DNA of 64,000 nt from Pararhodobacter marinus (GTDB lineage Bacteria > Pseudomonadota > Alphaproteobacteria > Rhodobacterales > Rhodobacteraceae): positions 62,001 through 126,000 of the forward strand of contig NZ_QEYD01000013.1 in NCBI RefSeq assembly GCF_003122215.1. The letters run 5' to 3'. Both the position numbers and the translations under genes were made by a program. How positions within the stretch are numbered: the first letter of the stretch is position 1; each line of letters starts with the position of its first letter. Positions 18,571 through 27,793 of the stretch are shown piece after piece. The notes below the pieces were generated by a model. That model was not told the DNA's origin. It saw only the letters and a list, made by a program, of their open reading frames with translations, and made no database searches.

Positions 18571-19068
18571 TCAGCTTCCATAGATGCTCGCCAAAGCGAG
18601 ATAAAAGATTAACGACGGGCCGAGTGCCAGTCCAAAGGGAAATTCCTTGCGCTCCCAGCTTTGCCAGTCGGGCGTGGCGCGGCGGATGAAGGGCAGGGCG
18701 CGCATCGCGCGGTGCACGACGAACGCCGCCAGCGACACCGCGCAGAGCAGGACAAGGAACAACCGCAGGTCGCCCACCGCAACGAAGGGCGCCATGGCAG
18801 CCGCGAATTTCGCGTCGCCCGCGCCGAAACCGCCCGTCAGGCTGATGACGAAGCCAATCACCAGAACGACGACGAAATGCAGCAGCGACCAGCCCCAGAC
18901 GGGCAGGGGCAGGGTGATCAGCCCCACCACCAGGTAAACGGCCAGCAGCGCGACCACCGCCATGTTGGGGATGCGCATCGCCTTGAGGTCGGTCCAGGCC
19001 ACATACAGCGCCACGGGCGTCGCGAAGATCAGAAGCCACACCGCGGCATGGGCCGATTGGGTCATCAT
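18571..19068 (-). CDS. cpaA: prepilin peptidase CpaA/TadV
   Basis: Aspartic peptidase of the A24A type that removes the leader of the Flp prepilin at the cytoplasmic membrane. 165 residues with about five membrane segments. The two catalytic aspartates are seen in VAWTDLKAMRIPN and in GGFGAGDAKF (the GxGD motif). It lacks the N-terminal methylase domain of PilD, as is normal for CpaA/TadV. It sits between tadD and the AAA ATPase in the minus-strand operon. Confidence 0.92.
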   Translation of the reverse strand: MMTQSAHAAVWLLIFATPVALYVAWTDLKAMRIPNMAVVALLAVYLVVGLITLPLPVWGWSLLHFVVVLVIGFVISLTGGFGAGDAKFAAAMAPFVAVGDLRLFLVLLCAVSLAAFVVHRAMRALPFIRRATPDWQSWERKEFPFGLALGPSLIFYLALASIYGS

Positions 19069-19076
19069 GGCCGGGC

Positions 19077-19919
19077 CTATTGCAGAGCGGCGAGGGCGTT
19101 GGCGGCTGCCTCGAAATGTTGCGGATGGGTTGCGATGGCGTCCTGCAAAAGCGCGCGCCCGATCGACACGTCGCCCTGGCGGATGGCGGCCAGCGCCATC
19201 GTGTGCAGAAGCTCGGCCCGTTCGATCTGGGTCATGGGCATCAGCGGCAATTCGTAATTGCGCTGCGCCGCGCGGGCCAGAACCAGGTTGTTCTTGGCGT
19301 GGAACAGCGTGCTGTCATGCTGCAGCGCTTCCAGGAACAACCGCTCGGCCCCGCGCGCGTCGCCGCGCGTCAGCTTGGAATAGCCCCAGTTGTTGAGCGT
19401 GCTGGCCGGTGTGGGCGTGAGGCCTACGGCGATTTCGTAGAAGCTGTCGGCGCGGTCCCATTGCTCGCGGCTGTCGGCGACCATGGCTTCGAGCCGGTAG
19501 CGCGAATAGGTCTCGTGCGTGGGCGGGATCGAGTTCAGGGTCGCTTCGGCCTGCGGCCAGTTGTTCGAGCGGATATAGGCCTCGGCCAGATCGACGCGGT
19601 CGTCCAGCGTGGCCTCGGGATGGGCGAGAACCTCTTGCCAGATCGGGATCGACGCCTCGGCATCGCCCGCGCGCATCATCGAGCGGGCAAGGCCACGGCG
19701 AAAGATGACGCGGTCGGGATATTGCTGCGACTGGGCGGTGAAGTACTGGACGGCCTCGCGCGGATCGGAGACGGCGAGCATCATCTCGGCCATGTTCTCC
19801 TGGTCGATCGACTGGACGCTGTCGATGGCGCGCGCCGTCTGGGCCCGCATCGATTCGCCACAGCCCGCCAGCAGGGCCAGCCCTGCCAGGCACATCGGTG
19901 CCATCCACACCTTGCGCAT
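19077..19919 (-). CDS. tadD: TPR lipoprotein TadD (second copy)
   Basis: Tetratricopeptide lipoprotein, 280 residues, in the TadD position; TadD helps the secretin reach the outer membrane. The signal peptide ends LALLAGC with the lipidated Cys20. At least four TPR units follow, for example EAVQYFTAQSQQYPDRVIFR and STLNNWGYSKLTRGDARGAE. I chose the ATG at 19919, which puts the lipobox at the N-terminus; the longer open frame upstream is not coding. It is preceded by another TPR lipoprotein gene. Confidence 0.88.
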   Translation of the reverse strand: MRKVWMAPMCLAGLALLAGCGESMRAQTARAIDSVQSIDQENMAEMMLAVSDPREAVQYFTAQSQQYPDRVIFRRGLARSMMRAGDAEASIPIWQEVLAHPEATLDDRVDLAEAYIRSNNWPQAEATLNSIPPTHETYSRYRLEAMVADSREQWDRADSFYEIAVGLTPTPASTLNNWGYSKLTRGDARGAERLFLEALQHDSTLFHAKNNLVLARAAQRNYELPLMPMTQIERAELLHTMALAAIRQGDVSIGRALLQDAIATHPQHFEAAANALAALQ

Positions 19920-19944
19920 GCTCTGTCCTTTTACTGCTCGACGC

Positions 19945-20493
19945 TCAGTGTGAAGCGAGAAGAAGGAACCGTCCGTCGCCGCGCCGCACCAAAGCGAAAT
20001 TATCGTTGTTTTCGTCAGTATAGCCGGAAATCTCGAGATTTGCGAGCGCAAGGCGCAGGTTCTCCCGGATTTCTTCGGAGCGTCCGGAATCGAGCGCAAA
20101 GGCGGTGCGGAAGAGATGCGCGGCCTGTCCCCAGTCGCGGTTCTCGACCATGACGACGCCGAGATTGTTGATAGCCGGAATGAATTCGGGGTCGAATTCG
20201 ATGGCACGGCGCAGCATCTGTTCGGCCTGTCCCAGCCGCCCCAGCCGCAGATTGGCCGAGCCGATGGCCGAGAGCGCGTCGACGGTCGGGCCCTGTTCGG
20301 CGATCGAGCGGTAATAGGCGCGCAGGGCCAGCTCGTATTCGCCCGCATCCATCAGCCGGTGACCGACCAGCAACCCGTCCACGTCTTCGGCCGCGCTGAC
20401 GGCGCGGCCGGGCAGGCCGTCGGGCGAGAACTCGCCGCTGGATTGGCAGCCCGCCACTGCAAGAAGCAGCGCCAGGCAGAAAAGTCGCGTCAT
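19945..20493 (-). CDS. tadD: TPR lipoprotein TadD (first copy)
   Basis: Shorter TPR lipoprotein of 182 residues. The signal peptide ends with LLLAVAGC (lipidated Cys16), followed by three TPR units (GEYELALRAYYRSIAEQGP, GRLGQAEQMLRRAIEFDPE, RDWGQAAHLFRTAFALDSG). Its ATG overlaps the end of tadC by 4 bases. Two TadD-type lipoproteins side by side are common in alphaproteobacterial tad loci; which one pilots the secretin cannot be told. Confidence 0.88.
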   Translation of the reverse strand: MTRLFCLALLLAVAGCQSSGEFSPDGLPGRAVSAAEDVDGLLVGHRLMDAGEYELALRAYYRSIAEQGPTVDALSAIGSANLRLGRLGQAEQMLRRAIEFDPEFIPAINNLGVVMVENRDWGQAAHLFRTAFALDSGRSEEIRENLRLALANLEISGYTDENNDNFALVRRGDGRFLLLASH

Positions 20494-21482
20494 AGAGTGA
20501 AGTCAGCCGTGCTCAACATCGTAATGACCCCGTAGACCGACGGCCCGACCAGGATGATCAGAAGCGGCGGCACGGTGAACATCATTGTGCCCAGAGTGAG
20601 CTTGGTGGGCAAGACATTCGCCTTTTCTTCGGCCAGCATCACGCGCTTGTCACGCATTTCGCTGGCATAGACGCGCAGGGCCTCGGCGACCGAGGTGCCG
20701 TAGGTGGCCGACTGGATCAGCACGGTCACGAAGGACTTGATATCGGCATTGCCGCAGCGCACGCCCATGTCGCGCAGCACCTCCAGCCGGTCCTTGCCTG
20801 CCTTGGTTTCATGCGAGACGGTATCGAATTCCTCGGCCAGCGCGGGATAACCCGCGCGCAGCTCCCGGGCGACGCGGGCAATGGACTGGTCCATCGACTG
20901 CCCGGCCTCGGTGCAGATCAGCAGCATGTCCAGCGCGTCGGGGAAACCGCTCTGGATCTGTTCCTGACGTTCGGCATGGCGCTTGTTGACCCAGTAGATC
21001 GGGAAGTAATAGCCCAGCAGCGTCGGCACCAGCACCGGCAGCGCGGTGGCCAGCATCGAGGCGCCCTCTTGCGGCGGGAAAAGCAGGATATAGCCCAGGC
21101 CGATCATCAGCCCGCCGAGACCCAGAATGAACTTGGCCGCGTGGAAGTCGCGCACCGCGTTCTTGCCCAGGTACCCCGCTTGAACCATCTTGAGCTTGGC
21201 CTCGCCCATCTGGGCTTCGTCGGTCGGCTCGAGGAAATTCTTGAACTTGTCCAGACGCTTGTTCAGCGCGTTTTCGTCAGCGGCGGTGCGGCGGTTCAGG
21301 CTGGTGCGCTCATGGCTGTGGTATTCGTTGCGCGATTGCTGGCGCAGCTTTTCCAGGGGATCGGGCTTGTCGCCGCCGCGCCCCATCAGGATCATCAGCA
21401 CCAGCGTCACGCCGACCGCCAGCATCAGCGCGATCAGCACCGGCGGCGACATCAGGTTCTCAAGCAGGTCGGGACTCAGCAC
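20490..21482 (-). CDS. tadC: Flp pilus assembly protein TadC
   Basis: Inner-membrane platform protein of the Tad secretion system (type II secretion F domain), 330 residues. Four hydrophobic segments can be seen: near the N-terminus (PPVLIALMLAVGVTLVLMIL), two in the middle, and at the C-terminus (TLGTMMFTVPPLLIILVGPS). The cytoplasmic T2SSF domain includes PDALDMLLICTEAGQSMDQS, which is characteristic. It works with TadB and the CpaF ATPase. It begins 9 bases after tadB ends. Confidence 0.95.
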   Translation of the reverse strand: MLSPDLLENLMSPPVLIALMLAVGVTLVLMILMGRGGDKPDPLEKLRQQSRNEYHSHERTSLNRRTAADENALNKRLDKFKNFLEPTDEAQMGEAKLKMVQAGYLGKNAVRDFHAAKFILGLGGLMIGLGYILLFPPQEGASMLATALPVLVPTLLGYYFPIYWVNKRHAERQEQIQSGFPDALDMLLICTEAGQSMDQSIARVARELRAGYPALAEEFDTVSHETKAGKDRLEVLRDMGVRCGNADIKSFVTVLIQSATYGTSVAEALRVYASEMRDKRVMLAEEKANVLPTKLTLGTMMFTVPPLLIILVGPSVYGVITMLSTADFTL

Positions 21483-21491
21483 GCGGATACC

Positions 21492-22460
21492 TCAGACTTT
21501 GATATTGACCATCTTGCGCATGTACAGGACGTTGATCACCAGAAACGCGCCGACCACCAGGGCGGTGGGGATGAAGTAGGGCGTTTCCTTCACCTCGTCG
21601 TAATAGTCCGGCTTGATCACACTGATCGCGATCATCGCGACGATGGGAAAGGCCGACAGGAACATGCCCGACCATTTCGCCTCGGCGGTGATGGCGCGGA
21701 CCCGGCGGAACAGCTTGAAGCGCGCGCGCACGACCTTGGACAGACCGTCGAGGATTTCGGCCAGGTTGCCACCCGATTGCGCCTGGATCGTCACCGACAC
21801 CGCCAGGAACCGCAGATCCTGCATGTCCATCCGCTCGGCGAAGGCCATCAGCGCCTCGCCGATATCGCGGCCATAGGCGGCCTCATCGGCGATGAGGCCC
21901 AGCTCGCTGCCCAGCGGATCGGGGATCTCGCGCGCCGCCGCCGAGAGGGCGTGGATGAAGGGATGGCCCACGCGCAGCCCGCGCACGATCAGGTCGATGG
22001 CGTCCGGCAGTTGCTCTTCGATCAGGCTGAGCCGCTTCTTGGCCTTGTTCGACACCCAGAGCCACACGCCGCCCCCGCCCATCACCGCCGCCACGCCCGC
22101 GCGCACGCCGACCGGGGCCTCGGTGAAGACGCTCAGCGCCATGAAGCCGAACGCCGCGACCAGCACCATCACGAGGATCAGCATCACGGGCGAAAAGGCG
22201 ATCTGCGCTTTCTCGGCCTTCTCGGCCAAGAGCGAATAGAACGGGATCGAGGTCGACTTGCTATGCTGCGACGCTTCCTTGCGCAGGCGCTCCATCGTCT
22301 CGGCCCGGTCGGCCGACTTGTCCAGCATTTCCAGCCGCCGGTTCATGCGGCTGCCGAGCCGGATCGAGCGGCCGAAGACGACCAGGTACAGCGCTTCGAC
22401 CAGCAGCAGGATGCCGCCGAAAATCGCGATATAGATCATCAGGGTCGGGGAAATGGACAT
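21492..22460 (-). CDS. tadB: Flp pilus assembly protein TadB
   Basis: Partner platform protein of TadC, 322 residues, with the T2SSF segment LPDAIDLIVRGLRVGHPF and FAERMDMQDLRFLAVSVTIQAQSGGNLAEIL. It has an N-terminal membrane helix (LMIYIAIFGGILLLVEALYL), a pair in the centre and a pair at the end. It starts 12 bases after the cpaF stop and is followed by tadC. Confidence 0.95.
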   Translation of the reverse strand: MSISPTLMIYIAIFGGILLLVEALYLVVFGRSIRLGSRMNRRLEMLDKSADRAETMERLRKEASQHSKSTSIPFYSLLAEKAEKAQIAFSPVMLILVMVLVAAFGFMALSVFTEAPVGVRAGVAAVMGGGGVWLWVSNKAKKRLSLIEEQLPDAIDLIVRGLRVGHPFIHALSAAAREIPDPLGSELGLIADEAAYGRDIGEALMAFAERMDMQDLRFLAVSVTIQAQSGGNLAEILDGLSKVVRARFKLFRRVRAITAEAKWSGMFLSAFPIVAMIAISVIKPDYYDEVKETPYFIPTALVVGAFLVINVLYMRKMVNIKV

Positions 22461-22472
22461 GGCGAAACCCGG

Positions 22473-23963
22473 TTACTGCACGATGTCGTAAAGGCTGGAG
22501 GGCAGGTCATAGCCCCAGCGGCGGAAGCGGTCGGAATAATGCGACCGGATGCCCGCGCCGGTGAAATGGCCAAGGATCTTGCCATTGGGTTCCAGCCCGG
22601 TGCGTTCGAACCGGAAGACCTCCTGCATGGTGATGATGTCGCCTTCCATGCCCGTCACCTCGGTGATCGAGACCATCCGGCGCGAGCCGTCCTGCAGGCG
22701 CGAGGCCTGCACGATCAGGTTGACGGCGCTGGCGATCTGGCTGCGCACGGCGCGCAGCGGCATCTCGATGCCGGACATGGCGATCATGTTTTCCAGCCGC
22801 GAGACCGCGTCGCGCGCCGAGTTGGCGTGGATCGTGGTCATCGAGCCGTCATGGCCCGTATTCATCGCCTGCAGCATGTCGATGACCTCTTCGCCGCGGG
22901 TTTCCCCCACGATGATCCGGTCGGGCCGCATCCTGAGCGCGTTGCGCAGACAGTCGCGCTGGGTGACGGCGCCCTTGCCTTCGACATTGGGCGGGCGGCT
23001 TTCCATCCGGCCGACATGGACCTGCTGAAGCTGCAATTCGGCGGTGTCTTCGATCGTCAGGATCCGTTCGGAATTGTCGATGAAGGACGACAGCGCGTTC
23101 AGCGTCGTCGTCTTGCCCGACCCCGTACCGCCCGAAACGATGACATTGAGCCGGGTGGCAACGGCGGCTTCGAGATACATTGCCATCTCTTCCGAGAAGG
23201 CGCCGAAATTCACCAGGTCGTTGACGCCGAGTTTCTCTTTCTTGAACTTCCGGATCGAGACCAGCGAGCCGTCGACCGCGACCGGCGGCACCATCGCGTT
23301 GAAGCGCGAGCCATCGGCAAGCCGGGCGTCGACATAGGGATTGGATTCGTCCACCCGCCGGCCCACCGCCGAGACGATCTTGTCGATGATCCGCAGCAGG
23401 TGGCGTTCATCCTTGAAGGTCACGTCGCTGAGTTCGAGCTTGCCGTTGCGTTCGACAAAGACGCGGTTGGGCCCGTTCACCAGGATGTCGTTGACGGTGT
23501 CGTCTTTCAGCAGCGGCTCCAGCGGGCCGAGGCCGCGGACTTCGAAATAGAGGTCCTGGTTCAGCGTCAGGCGCTCTTCGCTGGTCAGGGCGAAGTTGAT
23601 CTCGCTCAGCGCTTCGGCCGAGATCGAGGCGATTTCGGCGCGCAGTTCGGCCTCGGACGCGCTGTCGAGCGCGGCGAGGTTCAGATTGTCCAGAAGTCGC
23701 GTGTGCAGTTCGGACTTCACCTCTAGAATGCGCTGCTTGCGGCGGCGATCCTTGTCGTTGGCGGCGGGCTGGGCGCTGATGCTGGTCTGGGCGGGCGTGG
23801 CCTTGAAGGCGCGGGGAGGGGCGCTTGCCGGACGCGGCTGGGTCGTCAGCGTGGGCTGGGCCGAGGGCGAGACCGAGGCGATCTCGTGCACCGGCACCGC
23901 GCGCGAGTCGCGCTTGGGGGTGTCGCTGACAGGGGCCGTGTCCTTGCGATAGCGGGAAAACAT
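22473..23963 (-). CDS. cpaF: pilus assembly ATPase CpaF/TadA
   Basis: Secretion ATPase that powers Flp pilus extension (and retraction in relatives), 496 residues. A low-complexity N-terminus of about 85 residues precedes the GSPII_E domain. The Walker [15 protein letters not shown] is near residue 277, the Asp box is [11 protein letters not shown], Walker B is [16 protein letters not shown], and the His box is [13 protein letters not shown]. All are intact, so the enzyme should be active. It lies 10 bases after cpaE. Confidence 0.96.
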   Translation of the reverse strand: MFSRYRKDTAPVSDTPKRDSRAVPVHEIASVSPSAQPTLTTQPRPASAPPRAFKATPAQTSISAQPAANDKDRRRKQRILEVKSELHTRLLDNLNLAALDSASEAELRAEIASISAEALSEINFALTSEERLTLNQDLYFEVRGLGPLEPLLKDDTVNDILVNGPNRVFVERNGKLELSDVTFKDERHLLRIIDKIVSAVGRRVDESNPYVDARLADGSRFNAMVPPVAVDGSLVSIRKFKKEKLGVNDLVNFGAFSEEMAMYLEAAVATRLNVIVSGGTGSGKTTTLNALSSFIDNSERILTIEDTAELQLQQVHVGRMESRPPNVEGKGAVTQRDCLRNALRMRPDRIIVGETRGEEVIDMLQAMNTGHDGSMTTIHANSARDAVSRLENMIAMSGIEMPLRAVRSQIASAVNLIVQASRLQDGSRRMVSITEVTGMEGDIITMQEVFRFERTGLEPNGKILGHFTGAGIRSHYSDRFRRWGYDLPSSLYDIVQ

Positions 23964-23973
23964 GGGCGTCTCC

Positions 23974-25212
23974 TCAGGCCGCGGCGCGGCTGTGGTCGTG
24001 CGTGGCTTCGGCGATGGTCTGCGCGAGCTTGCGGATTTCCTTCAGCAGCGGGTTCTTGGGCGCGATCTCGGCCAGCGGAAGCCCGTGATCGTTGGCATGG
24101 GTGACCTGCGCGGTGCCATCGGGCAGCGACACTTCGAAGTCGATATCGAGGCTCTCGGCCATGCGCTTGGCGCGGGCCTTGCCCGACAGGTCGGTAAATT
24201 TGGGCGAGCGGTTCAGCACGTAGCGCAGCTTCGACAGCGGCAGATCCTCGGCCTTCAGCGCGCGGATCAGGCGCAGCGCGTTCTGCGCCGAGCGCATGTC
24301 CAGCTCCATCGTCGCGTAATAGCAATCGGCGTCGTTGAGCACGGTTTCGGTCCATTGCACCACGGTGCCGGGCATGTCGATGATGACCACGTCGAAATTC
24401 GCCCGCGCCATGGTGATGACGCGTTCGATATCGTCGGGCGTGATCAAATCGAGCGGCAGCATGTCGGCGGCCGCGGTCAGCACCTTCAGCTTTTCGTTGA
24501 AGGTCTGCAGCGTGTTCATGAAGAAGTCGCGGTCCATCACGGCGGTGTTGGACAGCAATTCATAGACCTTCTCGGTCCGCGCGAGGTCGAGATAGGTGGC
24601 GATCGAGCCGGTCTGAAGGTCGAGGTCCAGCAGGCAGACGCTGGGCGCGTCCTTGCCGCTATTGGCGATTTCCCAGGCGAGGTTGACGGCGAAGGTGGTG
24701 GCGCCCGATCCCCCCGAGAGCGGCTGCACGGCATAGACCGCGCCCATTTTCTGCGAGGCGCTGGGCATCATCCGCGACTGCGCCGAGATGTTCGACATTT
24801 CGGTCACCGGCGCGCGCAGACGCTGGATCGCGTCGTGCAGGGCGCCTTCGGGCAGCGGGTAGGGGACGAAATCGCTGGCCCCCAGCCGCAGCAGGCGGTG
24901 CAGCGTGATCGGACCGAGTTCCTCGGCGATGAGCAGGACGGCGATATCGAGCGTGTTGGCACGCTGGATCACCGCCTCGACCATGGCCATGTTCGATTCG
25001 TCCTCGTCGTCGAGCGCGATGGCGATGAATTCCATGCCCCGCGCATCGGGTTGGTCGAGGAATTTCAAGGCGTTGGGAAAGGACAGGTCGCCCCAGCTTT
25101 CGCCCAGTTCAAGCTCCATATCCTCGATCAGAAGATCGAAGTTCTGCACATCCCGCGAGATGGTGCAGGCCCGGATCGGGGCGAGTTGCCTGCTGGCGCT
25201 TGCGCTCGACAT
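23974..25212 (-). CDS. cpaE: pilus assembly protein CpaE/TadZ
   Basis: Localisation factor for the Tad machine, 412 residues. The N-terminal half is a receiver-like domain without an obvious phosphorylation site (VAVLLIAEELGPITLHRLL). The C-terminal half is a ParA/MinD-like ATPase domain with the atypical loop PLSGGSGATTFAVNLAWE, where the usual P-loop lysine is alanine as in other TadZ/CpaE proteins. VVIIDMPGTVVQWTE is the Walker B region. I chose the ATG at 25212, where the product begins MSSASASRQLAP. A stem-loop separates it from the upstream OmpA-like gene. Confidence 0.92.
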   Translation of the reverse strand: MSSASASRQLAPIRACTISRDVQNFDLLIEDMELELGESWGDLSFPNALKFLDQPDARGMEFIAIALDDEDESNMAMVEAVIQRANTLDIAVLLIAEELGPITLHRLLRLGASDFVPYPLPEGALHDAIQRLRAPVTEMSNISAQSRMMPSASQKMGAVYAVQPLSGGSGATTFAVNLAWEIANSGKDAPSVCLLDLDLQTGSIATYLDLARTEKVYELLSNTAVMDRDFFMNTLQTFNEKLKVLTAAADMLPLDLITPDDIERVITMARANFDVVIIDMPGTVVQWTETVLNDADCYYATMELDMRSAQNALRLIRALKAEDLPLSKLRYVLNRSPKFTDLSGKARAKRMAESLDIDFEVSLPDGTAQVTHANDHGLPLAEIAPKNPLLKEIRKLAQTIAEATHDHSRAAA

Positions 25213-25383
25213 GTTTCTTATCCTCCGTCCCCGCATTCTGCGGGGCAATGGCACCTGAACCGTCCCGTCCCGCCTGTCTGACCAAAGGGTCAGGGAGGAG
25301 AGGGGCTTGGCCAATCTCGGTGACAATCTTGGCAATAATGGGGCTAAGAAAGCGTAATTGTCTGGCGCTTCATCACAACGCAG

Positions 25384-25412
25384 ACGCCCTGCCGAACGGG
25401 TCGGCAGGGCGT
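25384..25412 (-). terminator. stem-loop between the OmpA-like gene and cpaE
   Basis: A perfect 12-base stem (25384-25395 with 25401-25412) and five-base loop lies 38 bases after the OmpA-like gene. It lacks a T-run on the minus strand, so it may attenuate or stabilise the transcript rather than end it. It lies in a 237-base gap; I identify no clear cpaE promoter there. Confidence 0.55.
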
Positions 25413-25449
25413 TGCGAGGTGTGCCGGACAGGGTAACCCGGCAGAGGTA

Positions 25450-26085
25450 TCAGGGAATATCCGGGGCCCGCACGGCACTCTCAACGTATTCCCGGTGCAC
25501 CACATGCGCGTATTCGCCATTGAGGATCCGGGGATGGTTCTGCACGAAGCCCGAGACTTCGGTGACCGCCCTCCGGTTCTCACGTTCGCGTGCGGGTGTC
25601 GGGATCAGGGGCTGGGTCTCGCCGTTGGACACCACCGCCTGCACGCGGCGGCGGCTGATGCCAAGGCTCACCAGATACGAGGCGACGGCGCGCGCGCGGC
25701 GCAGGCCGAGGCCCTGGTTGTAGCGTTCGGACCCCACCAGATCGGTATGGCCGAAGACGCGGAACGCCAGTTCGGGGAATTGCGCCATCCAGCTGGCCTG
25801 GCGCATCAGCACGAACCGCGCGGCCTCGTCGAGCTGCGCGCTGTCGAAGGCGAAATTCACGGTGTTGGGGACTTCGCGGGCAAAGCGCTCGGCCAGGATC
25901 ACCGCGTAATCCAGCTGGCCGGTCTGGATCAGCAGGTTATGCGCGGTGGGGGTGCCGAAGGCGCCCTCGTCGATGAAGGCGCCGACCTCGCCCGTGGTGT
26001 CGCAGGCCGCCAGCGCGCCGCCGGCCAGTCCCAGAAGCAGGGCGCGGCGCGAAATCAGCGGGGCATGGATACGGGGCAGGGTCAT
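25450..26085 (-). CDS. OmpA-family lipoprotein in the tad locus
   Basis: Predicted envelope lipoprotein, 211 residues. The leader has a twin arginine (ISRRALLLGLAGGALAAC) and a lipobox with lipidated Cys28. The mature part ends in an OmpA/MotB-type peptidoglycan-binding domain: NTVNFAFDSAQLDEAAR, FRVFGHTDLVGSERYNQGLG, and the terminal RENRRAVTEVSGF. It lies between the secretin gene (3-base gap) and cpaE, so it may anchor the secretin to peptidoglycan. Similar OmpA-like genes occur beside cpaC in related bacteria. Confidence 0.88.
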   Translation of the reverse strand: MTLPRIHAPLISRRALLLGLAGGALAACDTTGEVGAFIDEGAFGTPTAHNLLIQTGQLDYAVILAERFAREVPNTVNFAFDSAQLDEAARFVLMRQASWMAQFPELAFRVFGHTDLVGSERYNQGLGLRRARAVASYLVSLGISRRRVQAVVSNGETQPLIPTPARERENRRAVTEVSGFVQNHPRILNGEYAHVVHREYVESAVRAPDIP

Positions 26086-26088
26086 CGC

Positions 26089-27495
26089 TTACTCCATCAC
26101 ATAGCCGTAGCCGCCGCGGAAATCCTGCCGCGCGACTTCGGACGCGCCCGAGGTGCCGCCGGTCAGCTGTCCGTTGAGGAACAGCTCGGATTCGTTGGGC
26201 AGCCGGACGCGGTCGGTGGGCAGAAGCAGCGCCTCGCCCCGGGTCGGGCTGACCAGATGGGCGGTGACGAAGATCATCAGCTCGCTCTGCGACCGCTGGT
26301 AATCCGAGGAACGGAAGAGCGCGCCCAGCACCGGAATATCGCCCAGCCATGGCACCTGGCCGATCGAGCCCTGGAAATCGTCCTGCAGAAGGCCGGCGAT
26401 GGCGAAGCTTTCGCCGTCGCGCATCTCGACCGTGGTCGAGGTCTGGCGCACCCGGAAGGCGGGGACCGACACGCCGCCGGTGGTGACCGAGTTCGAACTG
26501 TCGAGGCTCGACACCGCCGCGTCGAGCGACAGGTTGATGACATCGCCGTCGACCACACGCGGGGTAAAGGTCAGCTCGACGCCGAAGGGGCGGTAATCGA
26601 TGGTCACGCTGCCCGAATCGCCGATCACCGGCACCGGGACCTCGCCACCGGCGAGGAAATGCGCTTCCTGTCCCGACAGGGCGGTCAGGCTGGGTTCCGA
26701 CAGGGTCCGCGCAAGTCCGTTCGATTCCATCGCTTCCAGCAGCACCTGGAACTGCACCGCGCCGATCGAGAAGCCGCCGGTGATCACGCCCTGGGATTCC
26801 GTGCTGTTTTCAAGCGCCGGAATCGTCAGGCCCGCGGTGCCCAGGGCCTGCGTGCCGAAGCGGCCGGTGCCGACCTGCGAGCGGCCATGGCTGGCCGACA
26901 GGCTGGCGGCAAGGCTTTGCGCCGCCGAGCGCTGCACTTCCGAGAAGCGCACGCGCAGCATCACCTGCTGGGTGCCGCCGACGCTCATCAGGTTGGACAC
27001 CCGGCCCGGCGCATAGCGTTCTGCCAGTTGCAAAGCCGCATCGAGGCGCGCGCCCGACGAGACGATGCCAGACAGCACGATGCCGTCATTGGCGGTGCGC
27101 ACCTCGATGGGTTCCGAGGGCAGGATCTGGCGCAGGCGCTCGCGGAACTCGGCCACGTCCGGCGTGACCTGAACCTCGACATTGGCGATCAGCTCGCCAT
27201 TCGCGCCCAGGATGGTCAGCGTGGTGCGTCCGGGCGCCTTGCCCAGCACATAGATCGAGCGGTCCGAAAGGGTCGAGATATCGGCGATGCCGGGATTGGC
27301 GATCGACAATTCGACGAAGGGGGTATCGGTTTCCACCACCACCGCGCGGTTCATCGCGACGGCCAGCGTATCCTGCGCACGCCCCGAGGACACGCGCATC
27401 GTTTGCGCCCAGCCCGGCGTGGCGGGAAGGATGGCCTGCCCGAGGCCAACAATCGCCAGCGTCATCGCCGACGCGATCGTCCGTTTCATGGTCAT
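26089..27495 (-). CDS. cpaC: outer-membrane secretin CpaC/RcpA
   Basis: Secretin that forms the outer-membrane pore for the Flp pilus, 468 residues from the ATG at 27495 (AGGCAGGA just upstream; a further in-frame ATG lies two codons in). Signal peptide about residues 1-29 ending PGWAQ. The N-terminal domain shows the BON-like strand (ANVEVQVTPDVAEFRERL) and the secretin core runs from GVITGGFSIGAVQFQ to SELMIFVTAHLVSP, with the family's VPVIGDSG/GVELTFTPRV segments. Intact. Confidence 0.93.
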   Translation of the reverse strand: MTMKRTIASAMTLAIVGLGQAILPATPGWAQTMRVSSGRAQDTLAVAMNRAVVVETDTPFVELSIANPGIADISTLSDRSIYVLGKAPGRTTLTILGANGELIANVEVQVTPDVAEFRERLRQILPSEPIEVRTANDGIVLSGIVSSGARLDAALQLAERYAPGRVSNLMSVGGTQQVMLRVRFSEVQRSAAQSLAASLSASHGRSQVGTGRFGTQALGTAGLTIPALENSTESQGVITGGFSIGAVQFQVLLEAMESNGLARTLSEPSLTALSGQEAHFLAGGEVPVPVIGDSGSVTIDYRPFGVELTFTPRVVDGDVINLSLDAAVSSLDSSNSVTTGGVSVPAFRVRQTSTTVEMRDGESFAIAGLLQDDFQGSIGQVPWLGDIPVLGALFRSSDYQRSQSELMIFVTAHLVSPTRGEALLLPTDRVRLPNESELFLNGQLTGGTSGASEVARQDFRGGYGYVME

Positions 27496-27739
27496 GTGAT
27501 CCTGCCTCTCGATCACGATTTTCATCGGCCTCTGACGGGCGCTTTGTCGTCAGAATGCGGGAATCCGGTTTTTTTTGCAAGATTCAAATGATTGCGGCGC
27601 GTCTTTCGCGTGGATCCGAAAAGTGGCGCCGAGGTCTGGCGTTGAAATGCCGCCCCGACCCCAGATATTGCGGGCGTTGCTGTTGCAGGAAAGACGCAAT
27701 CGCCAATCGCCACGGGTGCCGCAGGGGCAGAAAGACGAA

Positions 27740-27763
27740 ACGGCGCCCTGTTCGGGGCGCCGT
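27740..27763 (-). terminator. terminator-like hairpin downstream of cpaB
   Basis: ACGGCGCCC (27740-27748) pairs with GGGCGCCGT (27755-27763) around a six-base loop. On the minus strand it is followed by TTTCGTCTTTC. It lies in the 298-base gap between cpaB and cpaC, so it probably lowers read-through from cpaB into the secretin gene. The remainder of the gap shows nothing I can identify. Confidence 0.6.
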
Positions 27764-27793
27764 GTTCCGGGTCCGATGCGCCGGCGGGGCCGG

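Noticed and set aside
19920-20348. N-terminal extension of the second TadD to 423 residues
   Set aside because: The extra region is antisense-like, Ser/Pro/Arg-rich, and overlaps the first tadD gene; the lipobox fits a start at 19919.
20811-23726. A 971-codon open frame on the plus strand
   Set aside because: It lies antisense to tadC, tadB and cpaF, which have clear family motifs. Its His/Arg/Asp/Gln-rich product is typical of antisense frames in GC-rich DNA.
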